Numbered from the stretch's first letter, positions 17,599 to 27,284 are shown. The stretch is 64,000 nt of DNA from Tateyamaria omphalii (GCF_014651375.1 NZ_BMWT01000012.1:1-64000); one strand, 5' to 3'. A program made the numbers and translations. Notes: generated by a model from the sequence alone, not told the origin.

Positions 17599-19106
17599 CC
17601 GCCCTTCCCTCAATTGCTACTCAGGGCCGCGTCGTTGATGCGGTCCTGATCACATCATGCGCTGTTGCCCAAGCGATCGCGCTTGCTTTGGGCGCCTTTG
17701 CGACGCGAGATGCATTCATGGCACTGCATGCGCAGCACTCACTGTCCATGCAGACGGTCGCGGAACTGGGGACTGCTGGGTTGGTTGCAGGACTATGTCA
17801 TTTTTTCGCGCGTCAGCGCGCCGAGGCGTTGGGTCAGAGTTACGCGATTGCACTACGCCGGACACTTTATGCACAAATAGCCCGCCTTCCAAAATCGCGC
17901 CACGAACAGCGTCGCGTCGGTGCGCTGTCTCTTCGCTTTGTCGGTGACCTTGCAGCTGCGCGCTTGTGGTTCGGGCGTGGCCTTCCTGATGTATTGTCGG
18001 CCATCATTGTCTTGCCTGGCGCCATTTGGGTCTTGTTCAGCCTTGATCCGGTTCTGGCCGCAAATGGGCTGATCCCACTTGGCCTTGCCCTGGCGATCAT
18101 GTGCTTCACCGCATGGCATCTGGAGCTGCGGCACCGAAAACTGAGACGGCGCAGGGCGAACATCGCCATTTCGATGATTGAACGCATCGCAATCGCTCCT
18201 GAATTGGATCTCATGGGGCGCACGAACAAAGAGCTGCGCACCCTTGATGAGAAAGGTGCAGCACTAAAAGAGGACGCGGTTGCGCGTCGTGGAAGGACCG
18301 CTGGCCTGCAGGCTTTGCTCAAGGTTGGAACGGCACTGTCCGGATTGTTCATGCTCTGGCTTGCGGGTCAGAAAGGTATTGCACCGGCAACCGCTGCAGC
18401 ATGTTTGTCGGTTCTCGCCATTGTTACGTTGCCTTTGCAAAGCCTTGCAGCATCGTGGGACCGCTATTGCGCGTGGCGCGTTGCGAAGGAAAAGGCGCAA
18501 AGGTTGTTGACTGAACCCAAGCTCAAACGCCGGTGGACATCCAAACGCGCACCGATAGCCGTCACCTTGGAAGGCGAGGTAAAGGGCCAATCTGTCCGCT
18601 TCCTGGCGGCCGCCGGAGAGGTGACCCGTTTGACGGGGCCACAGTCAGCCCTTAGCGCGCGTATAATCGCAGGTTTGGATCCACATGGCGCAGCCGATGT
18701 TCGTTTCGGCAGTCAGACAAGGTCGCCAAAGATCAGTTACATCGGTGATGAGCACATCGGTCTGCAAGGCAGTTTGCGGAGGTCGGTGACCCTTGGGGCG
18801 CCAAAGCGCCCACAGGACGGCGCGATCGAACAGGTCCTCTTGGCCTTCGATCTGGGTGACGTATTGCGCGCCCCTAGTGGCCTTGATCAGCGTCTTGCCG
18901 AGAATGGGAAGAACCTGACCGCTTCGCAAACACTGCGCGTGGACCTCGCGCGCGCGGTTCTGGCGCAGGCCGACGTTGTTATCATTTCATCAATGCGCTG
19001 GACGGCTGACCCACACCAGAAAGAGCTTCTCGACACACTCAGACTCCATTGCCGGGCAACGGTCATCCTCGCCGAGCCAACGACCAGCACTGTTACTTCG
19101 TACTAA
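17595..19106 (+). CDS. ABC-exporter-like membrane protein with degenerate ATPase domain
   Basis: 503 aa with the layout of an ABC exporter half-transporter: about five to six hydrophobic segments up to residue ~285, then a ~200-residue C-terminal domain. The expected nucleotide-binding motifs are ruined. The Walker A position reads LTGPQSALSARIIAGL without Gly-Lys-Ser/Thr, the signature is LTASQ, the Walker B region is ADVVIISSM without Asp-Glu, and the switch His is missing. ATP hydrolysis is therefore unlikely. The reading frame is intact, so this looks like selection for a pseudo-ATPase rather than decay. It overlaps the P-loop gene upstream, which could supply energy or act as a partner. 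Confidence 0.75.
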   Translation: MTALPSIATQGRVVDAVLITSCAVAQAIALALGAFATRDAFMALHAQHSLSMQTVAELGTAGLVAGLCHFFARQRAEALGQSYAIALRRTLYAQIARLPKSRHEQRRVGALSLRFVGDLAAARLWFGRGLPDVLSAIIVLPGAIWVLFSLDPVLAANGLIPLGLALAIMCFTAWHLELRHRKLRRRRANIAISMIERIAIAPELDLMGRTNKELRTLDEKGAALKEDAVARRGRTAGLQALLKVGTALSGLFMLWLAGQKGIAPATAAACLSVLAIVTLPLQSLAASWDRYCAWRVAKEKAQRLLTEPKLKRRWTSKRAPIAVTLEGEVKGQSVRFLAAAGEVTRLTGPQSALSARIIAGLDPHGAADVRFGSQTRSPKISYIGDEHIGLQGSLRRSVTLGAPKRPQDGAIEQVLLAFDLGDVLRAPSGLDQRLAENGKNLTASQTLRVDLARAVLAQADVVIISSMRWTADPHQKELLDTLRLHCRATVILAEPTTSTVTSY

Positions 19107-19118
19107 AGGGACGACCAC

Positions 19119-20702
19119 ATGCGCTCCACTACCCTCTTTGGCGTATACGCCGTTGTCATCGTCTTACTCCTGGGCGCATTTGCTGGCCTGACACTCTACA
19201 GCTTGGAAAAGTCGCGCTGGTGGGATGCGCGCACGCAACTGGCGCAGGAGTCCCGTACACTTCACCTCCGGCTGGAAGCCAACGTGTATCGTTTGTTCAA
19301 GCAACACGGTGACGCGCTATTGATTGGCAACCGTGATGGTGGGGAGCTGGAAGCGGAACTGCGCTCGAAAATTGCCGATAACCTTGTTGAGATTCGAAAG
19401 ACCATCGGGCGCGAGATCCAGTTGAGTGGCGAAGAGGAAATCGAGGAGCTCGACCTTCTGAACGAAATTGAAGAGGAAATTCAGTCCATCAATGCGGCCA
19501 TCGCAACATTGACGGAATCCGGTGATCCGGTTGAAACCTTCCTGCAAATCGAACGTCTGGCTGCCTTGCTGGATGACGACATCGATATTGAATTGGATCG
19601 CAAGATACAGGCCGCAGTCGATGAAGAATTGGAGGAAGTCCAAGAGGTTCTGGCCGACGCAGATGCCTTCCGCACTTGGAATGAGCGACTTGCATATGGT
19701 CTTCTTGTTGTTTTGTTTGGAATGCTGATCATCGGCGGTGTTTCGTTTAACGGCCAGATCCGGCGCCCACTCATTCGCCTGCAACAAAGCATCAATCAAT
19801 TGCGCAATGGGGATTATTCCGCGTCTGTTGATCTTGGGGGCAGTCGCGAGTTTCGAGAGCTGGGTAACATCCTGAACAGTATGGGTGAGGCCGTCGCCGC
19901 GCGAGAAGCCAGCCGCGCAGAACAAAAAACGCAATTGGAGGATCAAGTCGCCACGCGTACGGCCGAGCTTCAGAAGATGATTGATAAACTGGAGTTGGGA
20001 GAAGAAAACCGGAAAAGACTGATGGCCGATATCAGCCACGAACTGCGTACACCACTGGCGATCATTCTGGGAGAAGCTGATGTTACACTACGGACATCCA
20101 GCAATCTGAACGACGACGTGTCAGACACCCTAGCCCGTATCCGGGATTCTGCAAAACATACAAACCAGATCGTGGATGACATGTTGACCGTGGCACGCCA
20201 TGAGGCGGGCCAACTGCGTCTTGATCTGGTCGAAACGGATCTGAGAACAGTTGTTCATGATGCTGTGTCCATGTTCCCCGGTGCCGTTGAAATCATTGAA
20301 GGTGATCGGCCAGTCTTGGCCCCTGTCGATCCTGTCCGTTTGCGTCAATCCATCCTTGCCCTTTTGCAAAACGCCCGGCGATATGGCGGGCCGTCGATTT
20401 CTGTTTCTTTGGAAGATGATCTGGTCAACAACGTGATCACGGTCGAGGACGACGGTCCGGGACTTGATTCTATAGAAAAGGAACAGGCCTTTAATCGGTT
20501 CTTCCGCGGCTCAAATGCGTCGGGTCATGGGGTTGAAGGCAGCGGCTTGGGTCTTCCGGTCGTAAAGTCGATTGTCGAGGCGCATGGTGGCGCTGTGGAA
20601 CTGGTGGACCGATCAGGCGGAGGTTTGAAAGTTGTGATCGCATTGCCCAAGGAGTCTCGGCTGAAAGAGGTGTCCGTAGGAATGTTGCGCAAATCCGCCT
20701 AG
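19119..20702 (+). CDS. Sensor histidine kinase with acidic periplasmic domain
   Basis: 527 aa. Membrane segments at about residues 6-28 and 191-210 enclose a ~160-residue helical periplasmic domain that is strikingly acidic (for example SGEEEIEELDLLNEIEEE, about 103-120). HAMP, a coiled coil, the phosphoacceptor ADISHELRTPLA (His307), DDGPGL and GSGLGLPVVKSI follow. It starts 12 bp after the ABC-like gene. With the regulator after it, this is a classic OmpR-type pair. The acidic sensor beside an EF-hand gene suggests cation sensing, which is inference. Confidence 0.9.
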   Translation: MRSTTLFGVYAVVIVLLLGAFAGLTLYSLEKSRWWDARTQLAQESRTLHLRLEANVYRLFKQHGDALLIGNRDGGELEAELRSKIADNLVEIRKTIGREIQLSGEEEIEELDLLNEIEEEIQSINAAIATLTESGDPVETFLQIERLAALLDDDIDIELDRKIQAAVDEELEEVQEVLADADAFRTWNERLAYGLLVVLFGMLIIGGVSFNGQIRRPLIRLQQSINQLRNGDYSASVDLGGSREFRELGNILNSMGEAVAAREASRAEQKTQLEDQVATRTAELQKMIDKLELGEENRKRLMADISHELRTPLAIILGEADVTLRTSSNLNDDVSDTLARIRDSAKHTNQIVDDMLTVARHEAGQLRLDLVETDLRTVVHDAVSMFPGAVEIIEGDRPVLAPVDPVRLRQSILALLQNARRYGGPSISVSLEDDLVNNVITVEDDGPGLDSIEKEQAFNRFFRGSNASGHGVEGSGLGLPVVKSIVEAHGGAVELVDRSGGGLKVVIALPKESRLKEVSVGMLRKSA

Positions 20703-20801
20703 ACGCAGGGCGCAGGTTTGGATTTGGCGACATCGAGTAATAGCTGATGTCATGGGATGGCTTATGTCTCTGACAAGAGCTGAATTTGGTTGAGGTCAAT
20801 T

Positions 20802-21473
20802 ATGAACATCCTTCTGGTCGAAGATGAAAACCGTGTTGCGGATTTCGTGCGACGTGGGCTGTCCGCCGAGGGTTGGTCCGTTGATCATGCCGCCAACGGG
20901 GAAGAAGCTCTCGAACATGCGGCTTTGAACACATACGATGTCATTCTGCTGGACTTGATGCTTCCGGGTATTCAGGGGCAGGATGTGTGTCGCAAATTGC
21001 GGGCACGCAAGTCGAAGACACCTATCTTGATGCTGACGGCGCTCGACAGCCCCGAGGAGAAAATCGAGGGTTTGAAAATAGGTGCGGATGACTACCTGCC
21101 CAAACCTTTTGACTTTGACGAACTTGTGGCACGTGTCGAAGCGCTGCACAGGCGTGCGACAAATTACGCGTCGGATATCAGCGACACCGTCGTCACATGC
21201 GGCTCGCTCACATTCGACCGCGAGTCGCTCAAGGTCTGCATGAATGGCGAAGAAATCGAGATGTCCAAAAAAGAGCGCGATTTGCTGCTGCTGTTTCTGA
21301 CCAACACAGGGCGCGTGCTGTCACGCGAACGCATCTTGAATTCAGTCTGGGGCCTGAACGCTGATCCGCTGACCAATGTTGTTGACGTTTATGTCGGCCG
21401 TCTTCGTCGCAAGATTGGCGACGAGGGATCCCGGATCGTGACATTGCGCAATGTCGGATACCGGATGAACTGA
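20802..21473 (+). CDS. OmpR-family response regulator
   Basis: 223 aa. The receiver domain has the acidic pair VEDE, phospho-acceptor Asp51 in ILLDLMLPG, and Lys in YLPKPFDFDEL. The C-terminal winged helix includes ERILNSVWGLNADPLTNVVD and VGRLRRKIG. The ATG at 20802 follows TGAGGTC; a TTG at 20790 would add MRSI. Partner of the kinase 99 bp upstream. Likely binds the GTTCAT repeats at 15746-15790 and 16421-16463. Confidence 0.92.
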   Translation: MNILLVEDENRVADFVRRGLSAEGWSVDHAANGEEALEHAALNTYDVILLDLMLPGIQGQDVCRKLRARKSKTPILMLTALDSPEEKIEGLKIGADDYLPKPFDFDELVARVEALHRRATNYASDISDTVVTCGSLTFDRESLKVCMNGEEIEMSKKERDLLLLFLTNTGRVLSRERILNSVWGLNADPLTNVVDVYVGRLRRKIGDEGSRIVTLRNVGYRMN

Positions 21474-21530
21474 GCAGCGATCAGGACCAAAACAACGGCA
21501 TTAGAAAGTGCAAACCGGTTTCGCGGCGGA

Positions 21531-21875
21531 TCAATCCTTGATGGCGGCGGTTACAATGATTTCGACCTTTAGAATGTCGCGTGCGAGCTTGGCCTCACCG
21601 CATGCACGTGCGGGGGCATGCCCTTGCGGCACCCATGCATCCCAGACGGCATTCATTTCGACGAAATCAGCCATGTCGGCGAGCCATATGACGCCCTGCA
21701 ATATGTGTTCCCTATCCGAGCCCGCTTCGATCAGAAGCGCATCCACACGCGCAAGGCAGTCGGCTGTTTGTTCCGCTACGGTTTCGCCTGCGCCCACTTG
21801 GCCGCATAGATAGGCGACGCCATTATGTTTGACGATCTTGCTCATCCGGTCAGAGGTATGGTGCCGTTCAATCAT
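21531..21875 (-). CDS. RidA-family (YjgF/YER057c) protein
   Basis: 114 aa from the ATG at 21875. Family features are the opening [34 protein letters not shown], and the C-terminal [24 protein letters not shown] with the conserved Arg. RidA enzymes hydrolyse reactive enamine/imine intermediates; whether this member has that activity is unproven. It is convergent with the OmpR-type regulator and lies 164 bp after the SDR gene in the same direction. Confidence 0.85.
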   Translation of the reverse strand: MIERHHTSDRMSKIVKHNGVAYLCGQVGAGETVAEQTADCLARVDALLIEAGSDREHILQGVIWLADMADFVEMNAVWDAWVPQGHAPARACGEAKLARDILKVEIIVTAAIKD

Positions 21876-22039
21876 GCCTTGTCCTGTTGTGTTTAGGGGA
21901 TTGTGAAGAAGACATAGTCTTCTTTCCTCGACTTGCCCATGCGCAATGCAGTGAGTTCGAACCGTTTGACTTCTTTGATCGCGCGCCCGCACAGGGAGGG
22001 CAGTTCACCCGCCGGGCACCTGTGAGGCGCGACGCAAAT

Positions 22040-22783
22040 TCAGCACGTATAGTTCAGTCCGAGGCGCCCGCCGTCGACATAGATGGTTTCTCCCGTGACG
22101 TAGCTGGCTTTGGACGAACAAAGGAACGCGACAACGTCACCAATTTCCTTTGCGCCGCCAGGCCGACCAAGGGGCGTTCGAGACATCGCTGTTTTGAAGG
22201 CGTCCGGGTTGGCATTCACCCCTGCCATCATTTCCGTGTCGATTGACCCTGGACCCACGGCGTTGACGCGGATGTTGTTTTTGGCCAATGCAAGTGCCGC
22301 CACCTTGGTCAGCTGCATGACACCACCCTTGGAGGCGCAATAGGCCGGAATGGCTGGGATGGCCACTTGGGCATTGATCGAGGACATGTTCACAATTGCG
22401 CCCTCTATTCCCTTCGCGACCATTGTTTGGGCTGCGCGCTGGGTCGCCACGAACACGCCCCGCAAATTGACACCAAGAACGGTATCGAAAGCATCGAGAT
22501 CGTAGCTTAGAAAATCGCCCGGCATGGCGATACCGGCATTGTTGACCAAAGCACTGACAGGGCCGTGTTCACGTTCAATCATGTCGAACAAGGCCTTGAT
22601 CGCGTCGACGTCGCTGAAGTCACAGATGTATCCGGCGCCGTCCAGCTGCTCGGCTTCTGCCATGACGGTTTCCTTGATGTCTGCAAGGATGACCTTGTAG
22701 CCATCGTCCGCAAGGGCATTGGCGCAGGCCAGTCCGATCCCTTGAGCAGCGCCTGAAATCAAAGCGATGGGTTTGTCTGTCAT
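22040..22783 (-). CDS. Short-chain dehydrogenase/reductase
   Basis: 247-aa classical SDR. The nucleotide-binding motif is SGAAQGIG (residues 10-17), with NNAG at 81-84 and the catalytic triad Ser135, Tyr148 and Lys152 (PAYCASK). The C-terminal motif VGPGSIDTEM and the ending YVTGETIYVDGG are typical. Asp35 after the second strand favours NAD(H). The substrate cannot be told from the sequence. It may form a unit with the RidA gene downstream. Confidence 0.9.
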   Translation of the reverse strand: MTDKPIALISGAAQGIGLACANALADDGYKVILADIKETVMAEAEQLDGAGYICDFSDVDAIKALFDMIEREHGPVSALVNNAGIAMPGDFLSYDLDAFDTVLGVNLRGVFVATQRAAQTMVAKGIEGAIVNMSSINAQVAIPAIPAYCASKGGVMQLTKVAALALAKNNIRVNAVGPGSIDTEMMAGVNANPDAFKTAMSRTPLGRPGGAKEIGDVVAFLCSSKASYVTGETIYVDGGRLGLNYTC

Positions 22784-23044
22784 GATGATGGGTCCTGTTT
22801 TTGTTCGATGCCAAGGTCGGAGAGCGTGTTGTCGTGTGTGATCAAACCGTTTTCACCAGCCTCTTCAAGCGTTGTCTTTGTGCAACCCGAATATTGGGTC
22901 GTAGCTGCATTTATCTGGCGATCTCAATGCTGGCTGTTGACTGATTTGAGTTGCCAAACTCAGTCCTAGACAAGAGATGGGCAAACCAAAAAACCAGCTT
23001 GTTCAGGAGCGGACGGCAGTTTCGCTGCACGCAGCAACATGGGC

Positions 23045-25243
23045 TCAAGACGGTATCTGTTCGCTCAGAAAGTCATTGACCCGCTGCGCATTCACGGGTT
23101 TCGCCAACAGCTTGATGTTCAATCGCTTGCAATGGGAGCGTAGTTCAGTCGTGCGATCCGCTGAAATGATAGAGGTCGGGATACGACCGTACTTGCTAAG
23201 CACATGCTCATAAAGCGTGATGCCTGTCATGCCGTCACCCAGTTGATAGTCCAAGAGAAATGCATCGGGAACAAGGTCGATTTCCGAAATCGTCGCAAGG
23301 GCTTCTTCTCCGGTTTCCGCCAGGATCACTTCGCCCCCACAGTTCTCGATCAAGTGCGTGATGGCCTGTGCAACACTCCGGTTGTTTTCAACAAGCATCA
23401 CCAACAGCCCCTTCAGATCGCTAAGATCGTGAGATGGTGGCGTGTTGTGAGGGCTCAGTAACCGAGTTTTGGGCGCGGACATCGGCACCATAATGGAAAA
23501 GCAGCTTCCGGCACCCGGTTGTGACCACAGTTCCAACGGATGACCAAGGCCTTTGCATGCTCGTTCTACGATCGCCAAACCCAAACCCAGGCCCGAGTCC
23601 GCTGCACTGGACCCCAACTGTTTGAACTCTTGGAAAATCGTCTGTTGGTCGGGTTCCGCAATACCGCATCCACTGTCCCACACCTCGATACGTGCAAAAT
23701 CCCCGACCCGTCTGACACCCGCCAGGACGCGCCCTGTCTCAGTGTAACGGATCGCATTCGACAACAGGTTCTGAACAATTCGGCGCAGATACCCCGGATC
23801 GCTGACAACGGTCAGACCACTGTGAACCAGCGTGAAATCAAGACCTTTGGCACGTGCGTTCGGCGCAAGCTCATCCCGCAGCGGGTCAAAGATTTCAGTC
23901 AGCGAGATTGGCTGCACATCGAAAACGGCCTTGCCCGCATCCAGTTTGGAAATCGCCAACAATGCTTCGATGATCTGCTCTACGCCTTGCAGGGCGGTCT
24001 CGGTCTTGGTGACGATGCGCTGGACATCGTCATTGTCGATCTGATCGGCAATGGAAGACACAAATAGCTTCGCAGCGGATAAGGGTTGTAGCAAATCATG
24101 ACTTGCGGCAGCCACAAAACGAGACTTTGACGCATTGGCGCGTTCTGCATCGGCCAAAGCATCCTCAAGCTCGGCCGTTCGTTCTTCGACCCACATTTCC
24201 AGCTTTTCATTGACGTTTGCCAACGCGCGGGTTGCAGCACGTTCGGATGTGACATCGGTCAGACTGATCACAAAACCCTTGTCCGGCATTTCCTGGGCAA
24301 AGACGCTGTAAATCTGATCCACTTTGCGGGTCACTTCGAATGCGATCGGCTTGCGAGAGCCGGTGCGGTTTGCCCAATCAATCAACCGTTGCGCTGTAAA
24401 GCTGGAATCGAACGTCAATTCCTCGCGAAACTGGATCATCAGATCGTCGAATTTCAGCTTTTCACGGGTGCGTGCAGGCGGCACATCCAACAGCGTGTCC
24501 ATGCGTTTGTTCCAGCCGACCAGTGTTTTGTCATGGTCAAAGATGCAAACGCCCTGGTTCAGGTGATCGAGCGTCGCTTGCAATCTGCGCGCTTGTTGAT
24601 GGCGCATCTTGTCGCGCTCGTGACGCTCCATCCGAATGATGTCGGTCACGTCGGTCTGCAGGATAACGGTTCCATTGCGAGAGGTGCGGTGTTCCGAAGC
24701 TTGCAACCAGCGATCCCAGATCAGGCTGACGTTGAACACTACATGCTCTTCGCGGTGCCGTTCGATACGCAACTGTGCCCAATCATCTGCTGTCTGCCCG
24801 TCCGGAAGGGCAAGAAAACGACTGTTCGAGATTGAAGTGACGTATTCCTGAAATGTCAGCCCCTCTTTCAGAAAAGGTTCCACATCTTGGAGGTCGCGAC
24901 AGAAGCGGCTGTTGAACAAGACCAGTTGGTCTTGTTCGTCAAACAATGCAAAGCCTTCGTTGATCGTCTCAATGGCTTCGGTCAAATTCGACCGGGCGGT
25001 TTCAGTCTCTAAATTGGCTTGTTCGAGCCGTGCGTTGGAATCCTGCAAAAGGTCCAATGTGCGTTCAAGGTCGCGCGTACGTTCCCGCACCTCGGACTCC
25101 AGAAGAGCCGCACGTTCGAATTGCTGGTAGGCAAAGCCGGATTGTTCCGTCTTTTGTTCAACTCGCCGCATCAACGCCTGAGATATCTGGAGCAGCTTTT
25201 CGTTCTGCCGTTCAAGCGAGTCCCGTGGATCGATCAGAGACAT
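23045..25243 (-). CDS. Soluble PAS-PAS hybrid histidine kinase with receiver domain
   Basis: 732 aa without membrane segments. N-terminal coiled coil (about residues 10-90), two PAS domains (about 90-205 and 220-335), a second coiled coil, HisKA with ASHDLLQPL (His382), ATPase motifs DSGCGI and GLGLGLAIVER, then a receiver domain (about 612-730) with Asp665. The usual acidic pair of the receiver is reduced to VEN. It resembles the NahK/ErcS'-type kinases that regulate PQQ alcohol oxidation in pseudomonads. Its ATG overlaps the FIST gene stop (TAATG), so sensor and kinase are co-translated. Confidence 0.88.
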   Translation of the reverse strand: MSLIDPRDSLERQNEKLLQISQALMRRVEQKTEQSGFAYQQFERAALLESEVRERTRDLERTLDLLQDSNARLEQANLETETARSNLTEAIETINEGFALFDEQDQLVLFNSRFCRDLQDVEPFLKEGLTFQEYVTSISNSRFLALPDGQTADDWAQLRIERHREEHVVFNVSLIWDRWLQASEHRTSRNGTVILQTDVTDIIRMERHERDKMRHQQARRLQATLDHLNQGVCIFDHDKTLVGWNKRMDTLLDVPPARTREKLKFDDLMIQFREELTFDSSFTAQRLIDWANRTGSRKPIAFEVTRKVDQIYSVFAQEMPDKGFVISLTDVTSERAATRALANVNEKLEMWVEERTAELEDALADAERANASKSRFVAAASHDLLQPLSAAKLFVSSIADQIDNDDVQRIVTKTETALQGVEQIIEALLAISKLDAGKAVFDVQPISLTEIFDPLRDELAPNARAKGLDFTLVHSGLTVVSDPGYLRRIVQNLLSNAIRYTETGRVLAGVRRVGDFARIEVWDSGCGIAEPDQQTIFQEFKQLGSSAADSGLGLGLAIVERACKGLGHPLELWSQPGAGSCFSIMVPMSAPKTRLLSPHNTPPSHDLSDLKGLLVMLVENNRSVAQAITHLIENCGGEVILAETGEEALATISEIDLVPDAFLLDYQLGDGMTGITLYEHVLSKYGRIPTSIISADRTTELRSHCKRLNIKLLAKPVNAQRVNDFLSEQIPS

Positions 25244-26439
25244 TATGCGCGCCCCTTGTCTCGCGTGTCGGGATGATAGAATGCCACGCCGCTCATCGTG
25301 TGGTTCACGTGCAAAGGGCCAATCTGTTCACCATAGGTCGAAAAGCCTGTGACACGGTGTTCGCCTAAAACGTCCGAAACCTGTCGCGTCTGCTGCGATT
25401 GTTCGGCTTCAATCCGGCGCAGAATGCAGTCGCAACCAATGATGTTGGCTGGTTTTCTTGGGTGGCTTAGATCTGACAGTTTGTTTTGCAAATGCGCCGA
25501 CAGGTTTTCCTGCGATGCCACTGTCAGAACCATACCTTCGTCAATGGCGGAAAAGAATACCAACTCGCCATGTTCGTTTACCTGTTGGATTGCACGAACG
25601 TGGTGGGTATCGCCAATCCTGACGACAACAGGATGCGATGCGAAGGTGAAGCGATCCAACTGGTCAGGATCCTTGCCAACGAGACGCGCATATTCTCGCG
25701 CTGCAGGCTCTGCGTTGATCTCTTTTACGATGCGACGGGCGGGGTCGGCACCTGTGACAACCATTTGCGTTTCGCCGGGTACAAGATGGTTCAGGCTGAA
25801 CACACGGGTGTGAAACTTGCTGCGGGCCAAGGTGAGGACTGCGGCATTGCTCGCAACTATGCCATTCAATGCCACAAAGGTCTGGGAAAAGCTTGTTCCA
25901 TCGCCTGCGGATCCACCGAAAATGGGAAAGTCGCGCAACGCCGGCGCAATCGTCGCTGCCAACGTATCCTCGCTGAGCGACAACCCATCTACGACAAGAA
26001 AGGCAAAACTGTCGTCGAGGTTGGGTGTCTTGTCCCTGAGAGCGATCCGTTCAAGTGTGATTTCGTCAATGGTTGCTTGCGTATCGAGAGCATTGATATC
26101 CTCGATCATGATCGACTTTGTCACAAAGCCGTCTGACGGAAATCCCACGGCAACGACAAGACCTTCCTCATATCCGGTTGCACCAATCTCGCCCGCTGTA
26201 GTGCAAGCCAAGACGTCGGTGTCCGGAAACAGTGCGGCCGCCTCTGCTACGACGCCGTGAAAATCGACAGCCGGTGTCACGAACAATGCAACAAGCGCAA
26301 ACGGTCCCTCACCCAACTTGCGTTGAAGGTGTTTGACAGGTGATGTTGTCGAAGCACGCACTTCACCGGTACGAAGGATATCGTACTGGTCTGCCACGGC
26401 ACGTCCCTCAAGCCTGTCGGCCTTGGACTGCAATGTCAT
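25243..26439 (-). CDS. FIST-domain sensory protein
   Basis: 398 aa with an N-terminal FIST domain (LACTTAGEIGATGYEEGLVV near residue 75; GGSAGDGTSF near 185) and a C-terminal FIST_C domain (IGCDCILRRIEAE, GFSTYGEQIGPLHVNHTMSGVAFY; key part FSTYGEQIG). FIST proteins are thought to bind small ligands and signal to linked kinases. It lies between the LuxR-type regulator (34 bp) and the hybrid kinase (1-bp overlap), the same neighbourhood as in ethanol-oxidation regulons. The ligand is unknown. Confidence 0.88.
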   Translation of the reverse strand: MTLQSKADRLEGRAVADQYDILRTGEVRASTTSPVKHLQRKLGEGPFALVALFVTPAVDFHGVVAEAAALFPDTDVLACTTAGEIGATGYEEGLVVAVGFPSDGFVTKSIMIEDINALDTQATIDEITLERIALRDKTPNLDDSFAFLVVDGLSLSEDTLAATIAPALRDFPIFGGSAGDGTSFSQTFVALNGIVASNAAVLTLARSKFHTRVFSLNHLVPGETQMVVTGADPARRIVKEINAEPAAREYARLVGKDPDQLDRFTFASHPVVVRIGDTHHVRAIQQVNEHGELVFFSAIDEGMVLTVASQENLSAHLQNKLSDLSHPRKPANIIGCDCILRRIEAEQSQQTRQVSDVLGEHRVTGFSTYGEQIGPLHVNHTMSGVAFYHPDTRDKGRA

Positions 26440-26472
26440 TTGATTATCTCCCTGACGCGCAGGATAGGTGCG

Positions 26473-27174
26473 TCAGTCTGATGTTGGCAAGACTTTTGAA
26501 TATTTTGCTTCCTGCGCAACAAGAACAGCCTGGGTTCGGCTTTGCACGCCGAGCTTGCGCATGATCGCCGTGACGTGCGCCTTGACCGTTGTTTCGGCAA
26601 TCGACAGGTCAAATGCGATTTGCTTGTTCAACTTGCCTTCGCAGATCAGGTCGAGGATGCGCGCCTGTTGGTTTGTCAAAGACGAAAGGCGGCTCAAATG
26701 GTCGTCCGTGTTGTCTGCCCCATTTCCTTCGACGAAGCCCGCCGGTTTGTAGACGTCACCGGCCGCAATGGTTTGGATGGCTTCCAGAAAAACTGAACGA
26801 TGCGAGTGTTTCGGCACAAAACCCTGAGCGCCTGCCACAATTGAATTCGAAATGATCGAGTTGTCGGTCATTGACGATACGATGATAACGGGTGTGCTTT
26901 CGGCAGTGCGTTTCAACCGCATTAGCCCATCCAAGCCATCAACGTCCGGCAGGTTCAGATCCAGCAGAATGAGTGACGGAGGTGCATCATTGGCCAATCG
27001 GCCAATCGCATTCTCAAGGCTGTCAGCCGTCACAACCTTGTCGAAATTGGCGACTGATCGCAGCGTCAATTCAAGTGCGTCGCAAAACAGCGGATGATCA
27101 TCAATGACCAACGCCCAGCCTTGCGGCATCTTTGCTTCGGGTGGGTTGGACAGGGTCGTGGTTTGCAGTGACAT
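26473..27174 (-). CDS. LuxR/NarL-family response regulator (ErbR/PedR1-like)
   Basis: 233 aa. The receiver domain has Asp25/Asp26 (VIDDHP) and phospho-acceptor Asp72 (LILLDLNLPD). The C-terminal GerE-type HTH reads LSSLTNQQARILDLICEGKL and VKAHVTAIMRKLGV. It is the first gene of the regulator-FIST-kinase unit and lies beside the PQQ alcohol dehydrogenase gene, as ErbR/AgmR does in pseudomonads. The shared inverted repeats at the island's promoters are its likely targets, which is inference. Confidence 0.9.
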   Translation of the reverse strand: MSLQTTTLSNPPEAKMPQGWALVIDDHPLFCDALELTLRSVANFDKVVTADSLENAIGRLANDAPPSLILLDLNLPDVDGLDGLMRLKRTAESTPVIIVSSMTDNSIISNSIVAGAQGFVPKHSHRSVFLEAIQTIAAGDVYKPAGFVEGNGADNTDDHLSRLSSLTNQQARILDLICEGKLNKQIAFDLSIAETTVKAHVTAIMRKLGVQSRTQAVLVAQEAKYSKVLPTSD

Positions 27175-27230
27175 GGTTTCAGCTTAGACCACCCGACACA
27201 GGCCGGTCACTTGTCAAAAGGTACTACATC

Positions 27231-27267
27231 AAAAAGACAAGCGCCCCCGCAGTTGCAGGAGCGCTTG
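27231..27267 (-). terminator. Terminator of the PQQ alcohol dehydrogenase gene
   Basis: On the minus strand, arms CAAGCGC and GCGCTTG close a 16-base loop and are followed by TCTTTTT. It lies 17 bp past the dehydrogenase stop codon. Confidence 0.75.
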
Positions 27268-27284
27268 AATGTGATGTTCAGGGA

